NCBI RefSeq assembly: GCF_009017415.1
Contig: NC_092406.1
Location: 3,658,001 to 3,722,000, forward strand
Reading direction: 5' to 3'
Source: Aspergillus flavus
Lineage: Eukaryota; Ascomycota; Eurotiomycetes; Eurotiales; Aspergillaceae
Length of the DNA: 64,000 nucleotides
Positions 1 through 11,119 of the stretch are shown piece by piece. Under the pieces are notes generated by a model. The model was not told the origin of the DNA, made no database searches, and saw only the letters and a program-made list of their open reading frames with translations. How positions within the stretch are numbered: the first letter of the stretch is position 1; each line of letters starts with the position of its first letter. Position numbers and translations under genes: made by a program.

Positions 1-1815
1 AAAGCTGCATTTCACAAACAGGCCCACGGAGCTGTATAAAGCCGCCTGATACTTCGCCAAACTTATTTCCCCCTTTCACATCCACCTTTGCATCGATCAG
101 AACGGTCAGGGTCCTGGCATCTTCGGACTTTCCATGCATCTCGACCGTATCCTTCATTGCGGTGGAGGCCCAGGACCACGTAGGTGCTATGTACTCCTTG
201 CATGGACTGCACGGGCTAGCCAGCTCCTCTATTGATCCACTCTGTATATAAAAACCACAAACGTACCATGCTAAATGGACGACAAATGAGCTTCGCCAGA
301 GGCCAGCCAGATACTCATCACAGGTCCCTTCAGATACCATATATGCAATACCTGACATGGCTGGTAATGTATCTGAAGTGTGTGTTAAATTCCGTACCGT
401 GTAAGCTGTAACCAACTCTGGCCATGACTCTTGCGAAGGCTTAGGCATTTTGTAGCGTTTTTTTCGATGGTTTGGATCACGAGGCAACTGACGCTCATCA
501 CAATGAGACATCCAACACTCCCATACTACCCTGTTGGGTAGGTAGTGAATTGTACGCCTCGAAAGGAGGTCCTCTTGGAACGTCCATCCTCGATTATATA
601 TGGTCTGTGACCAGTCTCTCGATTGAAAGTTTTTGACCCTGATCACACTTAGACCCCTTAGACCCCAGAATGGTTCGTCTGAGATACAGCGCGAGAAGAG
701 GTATGACTTTGAACCATCCTCTTCTGTAAATTCAAACTCTGCTTTCTCCATCTGCTGCCCTCGTGCTCCGAGGATAGGTGCTTCAGGATCTGGGGCAGAA
801 GCAGCAACAATGGTAATATGCGCGTTCTGATAAATACTAGCCATCTTCTCTGACTCAATCTCCCAGTCCTTTCGATCATCCTGGACAATGCAAAGAGAAT
901 CGATCCAAAGATAAGACACCCCGAGACGGTTTGTTATTCGGATAGCATCTCGAAAAAGCTGCGGAAGATCAATCCAGGATATCCCATTTTGGAACGAATT
1001 GTAAAGGCCTCTGGTAAGCTTTAACGGGTTCCCATTACCCCAACAGTAGCTTAACGTCATATACGTCCCTAGTTGATCCTTTGCAGGCTCGACAAGTCTG
1101 CAAGTATGATTTTGATCACTAACCTCCAGTAGGCGACTGGGGAGCGAGACTGGATTACGTGCATCACAGTGTTCATGAGTAGTTATACAATCAGATAAAC
1201 ATTCTAGAATAAAGTCATAGACGCCTTGATCGTCGGAGTGGTCCATAATCACACTACCACCGCCAATGAATGGCACTCTAGGCCATGGTGGGCTTCCATC
1301 ATCTGTGGATAGTATTAGTGTGACTAGTGTACGGGAGATGATGAGGAATGGAACGAACCAATATCTTTGAAAACTTCGATACGTTTAGGATCATCAGTGT
1401 AGTTTAATCCCGTGATGATCAAAGGATACCCAGTTCTCGCCTCTATACTGAATTTCATATGAATCGAAGAATCACTGTGATAATGACGGATAACTTTGGC
1501 CAGGAGTTCACACAACTGACAGTCATTATTAAAATCATTTATACTATAATGCCCATCACACTGTTCTGGACACAAATGATATGCTGCGTCAGGTTGACTG
1601 TAAGATGGCAGATTGCTGCATTTTCGACATCTCTTTCTAGCTTTTACGCCGTTAGTATATATCTGAAGTTTGAATTTCAAATCACTCGCGTCTGCACGAG
1701 CCTTGTACGTACGCTTATGTTTCTCACGTCCCAGGTCATACAAGCGCCTCGAGCTATCCCTCTTGTTGAAGATTCTGTCTAGGAGTGGATATATGGCTTT
1801 TGATAACTTGTCCAT
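1..1815 (-). CDS. HET-domain (heterokaryon incompatibility) protein, 3' end beyond window
   Basis: Two exons are visible: 1359-1815 and 1-1302, separated by a 56-nt intron (1303-1358, GTTCGT...CACAG with a CTAAT branch point). The joined frame is open to the left edge, giving at least 586 residues. HET-domain blocks appear in the usual order: an N-terminal cysteine-rich part with CRKC, CPEQC and CQLC pairs, then YMTLSYCWG, then YLWIDSLCIVQDD with the W/ES/M/IYQNA block, then RGWTFQEDLLS, and later the PTWSWAS motif that follows HET domains. HET proteins act in non-self recognition and can trigger cell death on hyphal fusion; that role is family knowledge and is not shown for this copy. The start at 1815 is the first ATG of the open frame. 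The C-terminus lies outside the window. Confidence 0.9.
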
Positions 1816-2300
1816 GGCGGTAGTATTGGAAGGTGGGGAAGAGGTGCTTGTTCCATAAGAGCACGAAGATATGATGAACAGAAAACCAAGAAAGTGGGTC
1901 AGTCTATCATATTTAGAAGGATCCAGCTTACGAAATGTCTAGGCTGACATTTACTCCTTCCTCTTTAATCGACGGTTGCCTCGCCTGACCTGCGTGATGA
2001 GTTGGCCTTGCAGAGATACGTCCACGTTTACAAAGCTAGCGGGGTGTTAGCTGCGACTGGGTCAGAAATTAGACTTTTCAGGAAACTCTCTATCTCTATA
2101 GTATTGACATACTCAAAAACCAAAGCTCTGACTGGGTCAGGATCAATTATATATAGTTTCGGATTAGTCAGTGCTGCTGAGGCAGCCCTAATTTCTGACA
2201 ACCATGACCGCCAGAACAACTCTAAAGGCAGCTTTGTATTCGTTCCCAAAAAAGTTGAAATCTAGAGGAGCTGGCTACGCATAGTGAACAAATTAAAAAT
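1816..2300. other. Intergenic, no gene seen; short repeats
   Basis: No credible gene was found. Two short repeats stand out: the 11-mer gactgggtcag occurs at 2055-2065 and again at 2130-2140, and gtcagaaattag at 2061-2072 has its exact reverse complement at 2188-2199. They lie close to the 5S rRNA gene and may be a remnant of a mobile element, but no terminal repeats or target duplication could be established. Confidence 0.5.
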
Positions 2301-2419
2301 ACATACAACAGGAGGGATTCGCTGGTGGTCACCCACCCAACTACTAACCTCCCGGCGTGTGGCTTAAGTACGGCTGAGCGGACGGGAAGCCCTGTTTTCC
2401 ACACCCTATGGTCGTATGT
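2301..2419 (-). rRNA. 5S ribosomal RNA gene
   Basis: Read on the minus strand from 2419 the 119-nt sequence begins ACATACGACCATA and ends GTTGTATGT, the two complementary ends forming helix I. Inside are the conserved CCCGTCCGCTC segment and the block GTAGTTGGGTGGGTGACC, matching the ascomycete 5S rRNA pattern as I know it. A run of T residues on the transcribed strand (about 2293-2300) follows the 3' end and fits a Pol III terminator. Filamentous ascomycetes carry dispersed 5S genes rather than one array, so a single copy here is normal. It looks intact rather than a pseudogene. Confidence 0.95.
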
Positions 2420-2442
2420 GCTTATTTAGCTTAATCCTAAGC

Positions 2443-2449
2443 TATATAT
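2443..2449 (-). promoter_or_regulatory. TATA element upstream of the 5S rRNA gene
   Basis: A TATATAG-like element sits about 24-30 nt upstream of the 5S start (2419) on the minus strand. Upstream TATA boxes at about this distance are known to matter for 5S transcription in some filamentous fungi. The assignment here rests on position only. Confidence 0.5.
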
Positions 2450-4070
2450 TCTATACGCATTGGCTAAAAAGGCTTAATTACCAGAAATCAGTATATCATT
2501 TCTATACATATAGTTTGAGAAATAGCGAGGGGACTGTATACAAAGTGATACAACTGAGAACGATGACGACATGTGCTGAAAAGACAAACTCGTCGAGATG
2601 ATTATTCTCAGCCTACCAAATGAGTTGCACACAAGTAGCAGCCTCACATATAACTATTTCAACCCCCACCGACTACAGAAGGGTCACGCTTAAAACTCAT
2701 TCGCGGACCCTGCGCGTGGTTATCAGTGTAGCTTTGGGTATGATTCTGGCGTTTGTGTTGACGCATTCTGTGTTAAACTTACAGAGGGTATATAGAAGAA
2801 CATAGCCGTCCATTGTATGATCATGGGAAGTTCAACAATTTTCAATAACACAGTGCACACACAGAAAATTTCAAGTCGATTTTACTATAACAAACATTGC
2901 TGCACCCGAGGACACCTTGGGGAGGTTAGAATAGTATTGGAGGTCTCCCTCGTTGATCTTCTCTATCTCGATACAAAGGTTATTCGAACATAACCAGATC
3001 CCCTTCATGCCGTGCTCTTTGTTCCCAGCTGTAGGATAGTGGACTACTCAATGGATACAAAAAGGGAACAGATACTAGGAGCGGCTAGAGATCATGTTAG
3101 AGTACCTATATAATACAATAAGACAGCCTGCCACATATAAAATCAGTAGACAACTAATCATCACTATAGTAAAGACTAGTCGTCTGGCCAAAGACAATCC
3201 GTTCATAGTCTATGGACAACATCAAAAACAAACCTCGGGAGCTCAACCAACTTCTTGAGGCCCTCTATTTAACACGCGAGCAGAAGTAAAGGAAACAACG
3301 TCAGCCACGGCCAATAAAACACCAGTACCCAATCTATAAGCTCTAACCATAGCATTTGAAGGAGAACTTGGGCCCTCTCGCAAGAAGTACAATTTAAGAG
3401 GTAGCAAATGAGGGAGTGCATATAACCTACAATACCCTAGCAGGGCGATCCCCAAAAGGCATTTGTACACCTTGCCTTTGCTTCGTAGTCCATCTTTCAT
3501 CATTAGTTCCATTTTACTACTATATTCATGGCCTTGCCTTTCCATTGTGCCTGGTGGCTGGTCCACGGCCGCATATCCATCGCCGTACAGTCGGGAAAGT
3601 CGGACCTCCGGCCCGACATATGCCAAGCCCTAGGATATCCAGCCAAGATGTGTGGGTGCGTGGGTATTAAGTTCCAGTTTCGACCTTTTGTCTCTTTTCC
3701 CTCTTTATTGTGGATTCACCAGTGGAGCAGCGTAGGTACGGGATCGGGATAAGTACGGGATATTGCCTGGATTGTTACCCAGCGCACCCATGTAGTATTA
3801 CGCGTTAGGCAACTGTTTTATCGTAGAGTGAAGTGCGTATGCTGTGAGGCATGATACTCAATGTTTCGCCAGTATTGATATAAACTTATAATCACACATG
3901 AATTCGACAGTACCGTTAACATCTACCACATCCCTGCAGTGCACTTTTTAAATCAGCGCGTTCGATAAGCCCCATACGCTACGGTTGAATTCAGGCGACA
4001 TGGAAGGGACTATGATTGATAGAAAGTAAAGCTTCCACATCCCGCGGTGGCAAGTGATTGATTCAATGCA
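2450..4070. other. Intergenic, no supported gene
   Basis: About 1.6 kb with only short open frames. The longest, 127 codons on the minus strand at 3243-3626, has no recognisable domain and no supporting splice structure, so I do not call it. No tRNA, terminal repeat or tandem array was noticed. Confidence 0.4.
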
Positions 4071-4790
4071 TTGACAATGATCAGGGTAGCCTATCCAGAG
4101 ATATTCTATGTTGCACACCCGCCTCGTCCTAAGACTTTTCAAGCCACACGTGAACTTCCCAGGACAATTCTTCAAATCCAGCAATTTCACGATAGGAGGA
4201 CATCCCCAGTCCTTGATGTTTGGCAACCAAGTCTTCTGAGGTCTGGTCTAAGGAGACTTTTATGTGGGAAATTAAAATTCGGTATGAATGAGTTGTATGT
4301 TTCTCGGCGCGAAAAGCATCCGACATTCTCAGGAAAGTCGACCGGAATTGATGGGTACAACAGTGAGGAAGAGATTTCAGATAATTCCCTACTTGCAATC
4401 ATATGCCAACCACGAAATAATGCTTCGGAGTCCTCTAGGGAAGCAGTGATTCATTTTCAGAATTGTCAATCTTTGGTGGTAAGCTGTTTGGTACCGGGGC
4501 ACTATCTGTTCAGTTTGGAGGAAGGGAGTCATGCAAGGACAGCTACCTGGCCTAACGGGATACAACATAGGCATACTACCTTGGAGGTTACTCGATTCCA
4601 ATCAACTTATGTGTTGAAAGCCCTTGATCAAGAAGGCAAGGAATTGATCGTCAGCACTTTGGTTCATGGGAGCATTACGATGACCAATGAGAGAGTTCTC
4701 CAATTGGCTTTCTCAGGTTGTGTGGACAGTTGTGATTTCGTAATAACGCTTTGGTCGTGGGTATCCATTAATGACGGGTGCAAGAGATAG
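4071..4790 (+). CDS. Hypothetical protein, unrecognised
   Basis: An uninterrupted 239-codon frame lies in an otherwise gene-poor 4-kb stretch. I recognise no family, signal peptide, membrane segment or catalytic motif. Length is the main support, since chance frames nearby are under 130 codons; the composition is unremarkable. A competing 89-codon frame on the opposite strand inside it looks like a shadow. It could be a lineage-specific orphan, part of a decayed gene, or chance. Confidence 0.35.
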   Translation: MTMIRVAYPEIFYVAHPPRPKTFQATRELPRTILQIQQFHDRRTSPVLDVWQPSLLRSGLRRLLCGKLKFGMNELYVSRREKHPTFSGKSTGIDGYNSEEEISDNSLLAIICQPRNNASESSREAVIHFQNCQSLVVSCLVPGHYLFSLEEGSHARTATWPNGIQHRHTTLEVTRFQSTYVLKALDQEGKELIVSTLVHGSITMTNERVLQLAFSGCVDSCDFVITLWSWVSINDGCKR

Positions 4791-6357
4791 GTTCTCTGCT
4801 ATTATAGTCTCAAGAATGGCGGCTGGTAACTTTCTTTGTGATCTTTATGGTATTATTATAGTACATAGTTCGTCAATTGGGCTAGTAGAGGTTGTGGTGT
4901 CAATTTCAATATCTGCTTATTGTGCTGGCCCCTAGAAGTCCGACATTCTTCACTAGGGTATTCCTCTCAACGAATCTAAGCTCTAACACATTGTATACAT
5001 TAATGCATAATTTGTCTTAGTCTCCAGAAGGTTATAACTTGATAGATCACTCTGATTATAGGCAGCAAAATTTATAATGCTTTCGTGTCAGAGGTTTACC
5101 TGATGCAATGCAGTGTTCATGTTTGAGGGTCCAGGGTTCAGGGTTTAGCATGTCGGATTTCGGCGTTTACAGGTGTGGGGCCTATCCACTGTTGGGTGTA
5201 TAATTACCATTTAGTACGTAAATCTGGGTCTTTGAATGTTCCCTAGTATCCACCGATACTAAAAAAAATGTATAGCATAAATTCCTGAATCGCTCGTAGC
5301 TGTGGGCATCCTGGGTAAGCCTTTGCCTTTATAGCTCCTTGGCACGTAAGACTCGTGCCGCGTGTAGTAGTGGCCTTTCAGCGTAACCGCCATGTTCCTG
5401 GAATTTTTGAAGTTCGGCCACCAAGATTATAAATTAGAGAAGTAAAAAGGCAGGTCAGTGAGTGTTAATGTTTTCTTTTTTTCCTCTATAAAAATTTTGG
5501 TTGACAGTTCTATAATTGAAGTGTACCAATCAAGAGTACTATTAAGGCCTCAGCACCTATTAAGATACTAAATATATATTTTTCATTTATAGTAAAAGCC
5601 AAGTAATTCAGCCACAAATATCAGTATTAGACTGGCTAATGGCTAGGTTAGGTTAAGTTAAGGGAGCAAGTCATTTTGCTAAAGGGGGATGACCAAAGTA
5701 TCTGAACACCTAAGAATCGCCTTCTGCAATATATATGGCAAACCTGCTGCTATTGGCTCATGAAATATCATTGCGCCTGTTCAGGTGTAGACTCTTTAGC
5801 GTGTCCAGAAGCTCTCGCCATGCCACTGTAAGCCATTAAGTATCAGTGCATGTCATAGCTCTAACAAAGGTTCCTTTCTGGACAGACTGTTGACGTGAGG
5901 TTGCTACGAACTTTCCGAAGTGGGCAGTGATCTGCTACTATAGCTTAACACTTGCTCTATTGTATGAGTTTGTCAACTCTATAAAACATTCCTTATTCAC
6001 TACATACTAAAGAGTTCCTGAAAGGGTGCTTAACAAACTCTTCATGCCGCCAAAAGCAGCACTACAACAGCTAGCAAAGCGCTTTCAGACGACCCCTCCC
6101 TACAGAGTAGCTTCCCAGCTCTCTTATAACCCCAGTCACCACGGCCCAGTCCATCCATTCATTGAGCTTACCTTCTGTCCCTCCTGTATTATAATTCATG
6201 CTACAAGCCGGAGGGGTTCCTTCCGATGTATCCTGCACTTGGTGCGGAAGTATATACGACCAATTGTATATATCATCTAGAATCCATTCATCGTTACACC
6301 ATCACCAAGAGACACGAAACAGGTATAATTGGCACCACCATTCCAGTCAAATCCAAC
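4791..6357. other. Intergenic, AT-rich, no gene seen
   Basis: About 1.57 kb of AT-rich sequence without a coding frame I would defend. A short GGTTAGGTTAAGTTAAGGG-like stretch near 5647-5663 resembles telomere-type repeats only superficially. Open frames at 6026-6546 on the plus strand largely overlap the antisense of the rhodanese gene and its 3' flank. Confidence 0.4.
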
Positions 6358-6934
6358 CTATGCAGAAGTCGTCTTCGCCCAGAACGATGCATCATATCCG
6401 TCCATAAGGTCCGTATATTCCGGCCCTGCAGCTACCCAACCTTTAATCCCACCTTCCAAGACCAGGCTCTTCAGGGTCGTCTCCCCTTGATCCTGAAGAT
6501 AATCCGCGAACCAACCGCCAGCCCGCGTTCCACGACCTGCGGATGATCCTGTGTCTAAATCAATAACACATCCTTATTCACTACTAGGGCTTTAAAGAAT
6601 ATAACGTACCGCAATACCAAATAACACTCTCCACTTTACTCGCTGTTAGAAGCTTGTAAAGGGTAGGAATGGTGGGATATAAACTCTGAGCGGGGAGGTT
6701 TAAGGATCCCCGGATGGTGCCTCCCTATGTTTCTTTGTTAACCTGTCTTTGTACTAGAGGGCTTACTTGTCGATATACCTCGTAATCTGCGCGTCGTAGG
6801 TCTACTAGGACGAAGTCCTTGCCGGGTTGCTTACCCTCCTTGAGCCATTGTAATAGCTCTTGGCGGGGTAGTGTGGCTGCCGTGGTTCTTGGGGCGGGAA
6901 AGGCTGCGTGCCATGGAGCTTGGTCTGTAGACAT
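6358..6934 (-). CDS. Rhodanese-fold protein, probable arsenate reductase (Acr2/Cdc25-like)
   Basis: Three exons (6779-6934, 6610-6724, 6358-6548), with introns of 54 nt (6725-6778) and 61 nt (6549-6609), encode 153 residues. A single rhodanese/Cdc25-type domain carries FVLVDLRRADYE near residues 41-52, a GSLNLPAQ block near 58-65, and a C-x5-R phosphatase-like loop with Cys90 and Arg96 (YCGSSAGR), followed by GGIKGW. Small Cdc25-like proteins of this size include yeast Acr2 arsenate reductase and the phosphatase Ych1. The divergent ACR3 arsenite exporter 411 bp away makes reduction of arsenate to arsenite in the cytosol the most likely role. That function is an inference from neighbourhood; the fold and active-site loop are seen directly. 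Confidence 0.85.
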
Positions 6935-7345
6935 ATTGGGGAGATATACTTAATTCTTGCTGGGAATGATAGTGGAATGTAGATATTGTTGTAGGATCTC
7001 TTGGTAGTTGGATGTTGATACCCCTCTCTAAATAGGGTTAGGGCGGGGTATGTCACTCGCTTCCTTTGAATGGCTGCATTGACTTTTATGTCCCCACTCG
7101 CCGTTGTCCAATCAGCATCGACCAGTGACATGCCATGAATATCAAAATCTAGTACAAGGGATAGGGTTTAAGGAAGAAGACTTTAGTTTGCCTTTCCGTA
7201 TAAAATTTACATTTGGCAGGGAGGTACTGTTTTTCTATCCCTCTAGTACGAAACCGGGCTTCTGTTCAGCGAACACTACAAGAAAACCCCTCTATCAGGT
7301 TCACACCACTTCCCATGACATACCCTAACACACAGTGAAACAACG
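6935..7345. promoter_or_regulatory. Shared divergent promoter of the arsenic gene pair
   Basis: These 411 bp separate the start codons of the reductase-like gene (minus strand) and ACR3 (plus strand), so they must hold both promoters. Shared control by arsenic would suit the two functions. I could not assign a specific binding site. Confidence 0.5.
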
Positions 7346-8682
7346 ATGGCATGCGCAAAAGGCCAGACCCATCTCAGATACCCACCTAAACCCATCACAG
7401 AGTCCCCCGGACCAACACCAGATGTGGAGAAACAAGTGAATCCAGAATCCTCAGACCAGCCTCAAGAAAAGCAATCAGCCTTCAAGAACCTCGGGATCCT
7501 TGACCGATTCCTCGCAGTATGGATCTTTCTAGCTATGGCAATTGGCATAATTCTGGGAAACTTCGTCCCGAATACTGGGCCTGCGTTGCAACAGGGAAAG
7601 TTTGTGGGAGTGTCAATTCCTATAGGTGGGTGTTTCTGTTGATGTTTCATTGAACCCCCGGTTGCTGATCCCATTTCGACAGCTGTTGGTCTGCTCGTCA
7701 TGATGTATCCCATTCTATGCAAGGTCAGGTATGAGAGCTTGCATCATGTCCTTCGGGCTAGGGGGATTTGGGTCCAGATTGGTTTCAGTGTAGTTGTTAA
7801 TTGGATCATTGCTCCTTTTTTCATGGTATGTCTATCTAGATTATCCCGCTTGTGCAGATTTTGACAAGTTATCAGCTGGCATTGGCTTGGGCCTTTTTAC
7901 CCGACGAGCCGGAGCTACGACAAGGACTGATTCTTGTTGGACTGGCACGGTGTATTGCTATGGTAGGTTCATTCTCAAGCTCCTGCCCCGTCATAGTCTA
8001 AGGGTCTATCACCGAAGCTCACAATAACCAGGTCTTAATCTGGACAGGCCTCGCAGGAGGCGACAACGAATACTGCGCGATCCTAGTTGCCATCAACTCC
8101 CTCCTCCAAATGGTCCTCTTCGCCCCAATGGGCGTATTCTTCATCGACGTCATAAGCGGCGACACCATCACATTCGAATACAGCACCGCCGCCAAAAGCG
8201 TCGCGGTATTCCTCGGAATCCCCCTCGGCGCCGCAATCCTCACACGCTTTGTCCTCCGCTGGACAACAAGCGCACGATGGTACGACCAAGTATTCCTAAA
8301 ATGGATCAGCCCGTTATCCCTCATCGGACTCCTATTCACCATCCTAGTCCTCTTCGCTTCTCAGGGTCGTCAGGTGGTGCATCAGATCGTCTCCGTGATC
8401 CGTGTTGCGGCACCGCTTATTGTTTATTTTGCGGTTATCTTTTTCGCAACGCTTTTCATCACGTATAAAATGGGTTTTGGCTACAGGTTGGCGGCGACGC
8501 AGAGCTTCACGGCGGCTAGTAATAATTTCGAGTTGGCTATTGCTGTTGCTGTGGCCACCTTTGGGGAGAATAGTAATCAGGCTCTTGCTGCTACCGTTGG
8601 GCCACTTATTGAGGTTCCCGTCCTGTTGGGGCTGGTTTATGCTGTAAAACTGGTGGCGAATCGGTTGGGTTGGAAGGATTGA
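7346..8682 (+). CDS. acr3: Arsenite efflux transporter, ACR3 family
   Basis: Four exons (7346-7625, 7683-7825, 7876-7962, 8032-8682) with introns of 50-69 nt give 386 residues, normal for ACR3. After a hydrophilic N-terminus of about 50 residues come many membrane segments. Diagnostic features are LLVMMYP near the second segment, GLARCIAMV with the family's conserved cysteine at about residue 167, then GDNEYCAI, and the late NNFELAIAVA block holding the conserved glutamate. ACR3 proteins expel arsenite (and antimonite in some species) across the plasma membrane using the proton gradient. The gene is divergent from the reductase-like gene, forming a two-step arsenate detoxification pair. All four exons keep frame across consensus GT..AG junctions. 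Confidence 0.93.
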
Positions 8683-8796
8683 TCAATACTTTATAAATCA
8701 GGATATGTCTTTAGCCTAATATTATAATTTCCGTGATCGTGTCCAGCACGAGTCTATGCCTAATGTAGCTGATCTGTTGTTGAAGAGTATTGGCGG

Positions 8797-11119
8797 TCAA
8801 GCGTCTGGGGGCATGTAGTCAAACGCTTCGGCCTCATCTGTGATAGGGAACCCCTGAAGACCTTCGAAGATATCATTATTCCACGCTGTGTCTTGGAAGA
8901 GAATCTGTAGGGCCGGATCGATGGCAAACGTTGTCGGGATTGTGTCTTCTATTTCCGGAGCAGGGTGTAGCAGGGTGTGGTCAGCGTGAACGCTCGCATT
9001 AGGCCTTGTGGCCGATGGAGTCAAGGAAGACTGTTGCGATCGCTCCGATTGATCTCTAATTCTTTCCAGAACAGCTAAGCATCTCGTTGCAGCCTCATTA
9101 TTTTGGCCCAGCTGGGCAAGGCAGTCGCGTGCCCTTGATATAGAGAGAGCCCACAGCTCCTGGTTCGCTGAATCCGGACCCATATCTAACGGTTGAGGCG
9201 GTCTCAAGTAATGGATGCTAAGAACAATGGTCGCCTGGAACAGAAAGTATGTGGCGTACCAGCTCAGGCCGACATGGATGTTGTCACGGTAGTCCAAGCA
9301 GAATGTCGTGATGTCTTGGATGGTCTCAATCGCTACATAATGACACATATTCCGTGCTTCCTCGACATCAGATAGTATGCTGCACAGGCGCTGGCTACCC
9401 CACCATAGCATCATTCTTAGGTTCTGTTCTTTCCACCCGACTACGGCACGCGGGCCTCGAAACCAATCTGGCACGTCTTGTGCGCTGAAATATACAGGCA
9501 AAGAAAACCTCCAGGCCTTGAGTCGATGATCGAGGGAGCGAGAGATCTTTAAGTCGAGAATGTTCTCTTTCGGGGCAGATATCACGTTACTATAGATGTT
9601 GTTTCCGATGGAAGCCAGCCGTGCGTGTGCGATTATGGCGGAATATGTTGTTGGTCGGTCTGATGGTGTCGGGAGTATCGAGGTTAACGCGCAGGCCTGC
9701 AAGTCAGTTAGCCATGTCTCTTTCTTTGGACTAGGACAACGTTCCATCTTATCGAATCGTCTATATTGCGGGGCAGGCAAGTCTCAATGAAACTATCGGA
9801 GGCCATGACAGGTCTCCCAGTAGTAATGCCGAACTCAGTATCGAAGCAATACACGATCCACCAGATAACTCTTCTTCGCTCATGGAATAATGAATCAGTC
9901 TTCGCTCCGGCTGGAGGCTCGCGATGAAGCCCCAATCCAAGAGCCATACGATAGGCTATTCCAATGAAATTGTATCCAGTATTCGGCCGATCCCGCTTTT
10001 GGAGATAGTTTCCCTTATCTTTGTCAGTATACTAGACGTGAAGGTCATCATAGAAACTGACTATTAGGAGAAATGCTTGAACCGTGAGGAGAGTTCCAGA
10101 CTCCAACATATGCATTGACATACGCGATCGTGCAGCGGAATAATATTGACACTCTCTGGAGCCAGATGTGCCGCCGAGAATCCAATTCCCTATTGCCAGG
10201 ACAGTGTAGAATATGGGATGCCAACTTGACCGATCTTGCAGTCTGTGGCGATTCTGATATTGTTGTCGAAATGTACTCTCATGCAGGATCGGATAGGATG
10301 TATTGTAATATGTGAAATATGCGTTAACTAGACCATCAAGGACGGCGGAGGTACCTAGATGTGCTGAAAGCAGCAGATCCGGACTTTGATTGAGGTCTCC
10401 GCGGGAGATCTGTGTCCGCCGATTGGTCTCTAAACCAGAATGCTCAGGGATCAGGCCTGGGACAGTTCTCAAGATACTGGAACCTGCGCTACTTCCTATG
10501 ATCATGATTAGATCCACGTTCGTACATCAGGATTCTTTGCAGCATACCGAGATAGCCAGCTTCCTTGCTCCCTGTGGGCAGAGATGCCATACCATCCAGA
10601 CCCACTCTTCGAAGCTCACCAGGAGACCCCAATGAAGATTCGCTCCATTCAAACTCATCTACCGAAGCGGAACTCACTCCATCAAAAGCTGCGGTCTGAA
10701 GACCTCTTGGTGGAACAGTCGTCGTCTTCAGTGCGTCCTCGATATCAACATCCGGGTTCAGCCGATGCAAAAGCGCTGTCAAACTGGCGCAGCGACGTTC
10801 TATTTGATCCATGTTTCTAGATAGTTGTCAGAGAAATAATCTTTCCCGGCCATGACACAACACCTACTTGCGCGTCAATGGCGTTCGTGACGATGGACGA
10901 CCGAAGATGCATGGTTTGTTGGCTCGGGAACAGTATGAGCAGGGCGGCGTCCCGGAGCACTGCGGGGCGGGTGAACAGAAGATTCAAGCGAGCGAGTTGA
11001 CTTGGGGTGGTTACCTTGCTTTTACGTTTCTATAGTAATTCGCGCGTAATTGTCAGTAGGAAGCTCTTCTCTGCTCCGGCGACACTTTTTCTCACTCGAC
11101 ATTCTGTACACTGTTGCAT
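8797..11119 (-). CDS. Zn2Cys6 transcription factor with fungal_trans domain
   Basis: Seven exons: 11096-11119, 11015-11029, 10868-10959, 10548-10816, 10062-10495, 9741-10013 and 8797-9696; introns 44-66 nt; 668 residues. The zinc cluster is assembled from three exons: MQQCTECR, then a 15-nt exon KRKSK, then CSGTPPCSYCSRANKPC, giving C-x2-C-x6-C-x5-C-x2-C-x6-C. A linker, a dimerisation-like stretch and the fungal-specific middle domain follow; GYLGSSAGSS, FLLIGNYLQKR, GIAYRMALGLGLHRE and RRRVIWWIVYCFD are its usual landmarks. It is a nuclear DNA-binding regulator; targets are unknown. It lies 114 bp beyond ACR3, tail to tail, so control of the arsenic pair is possible but unproven. The start at 11119 gives a very short N-terminus and is the least certain part. 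Confidence 0.88.

Noticed and set aside
3243..3626. 127-codon minus-strand frame as a gene
   Set aside because: No domain, signal peptide or splice support; it lies in sequence with many overlapping chance frames.
5640..5670. Telomere-like GGTTAGGTTAAGTTAAGGG stretch
   Set aside because: Only a few imperfect units, no long TTAGGG array, and coding genes on both sides; not a telomere.
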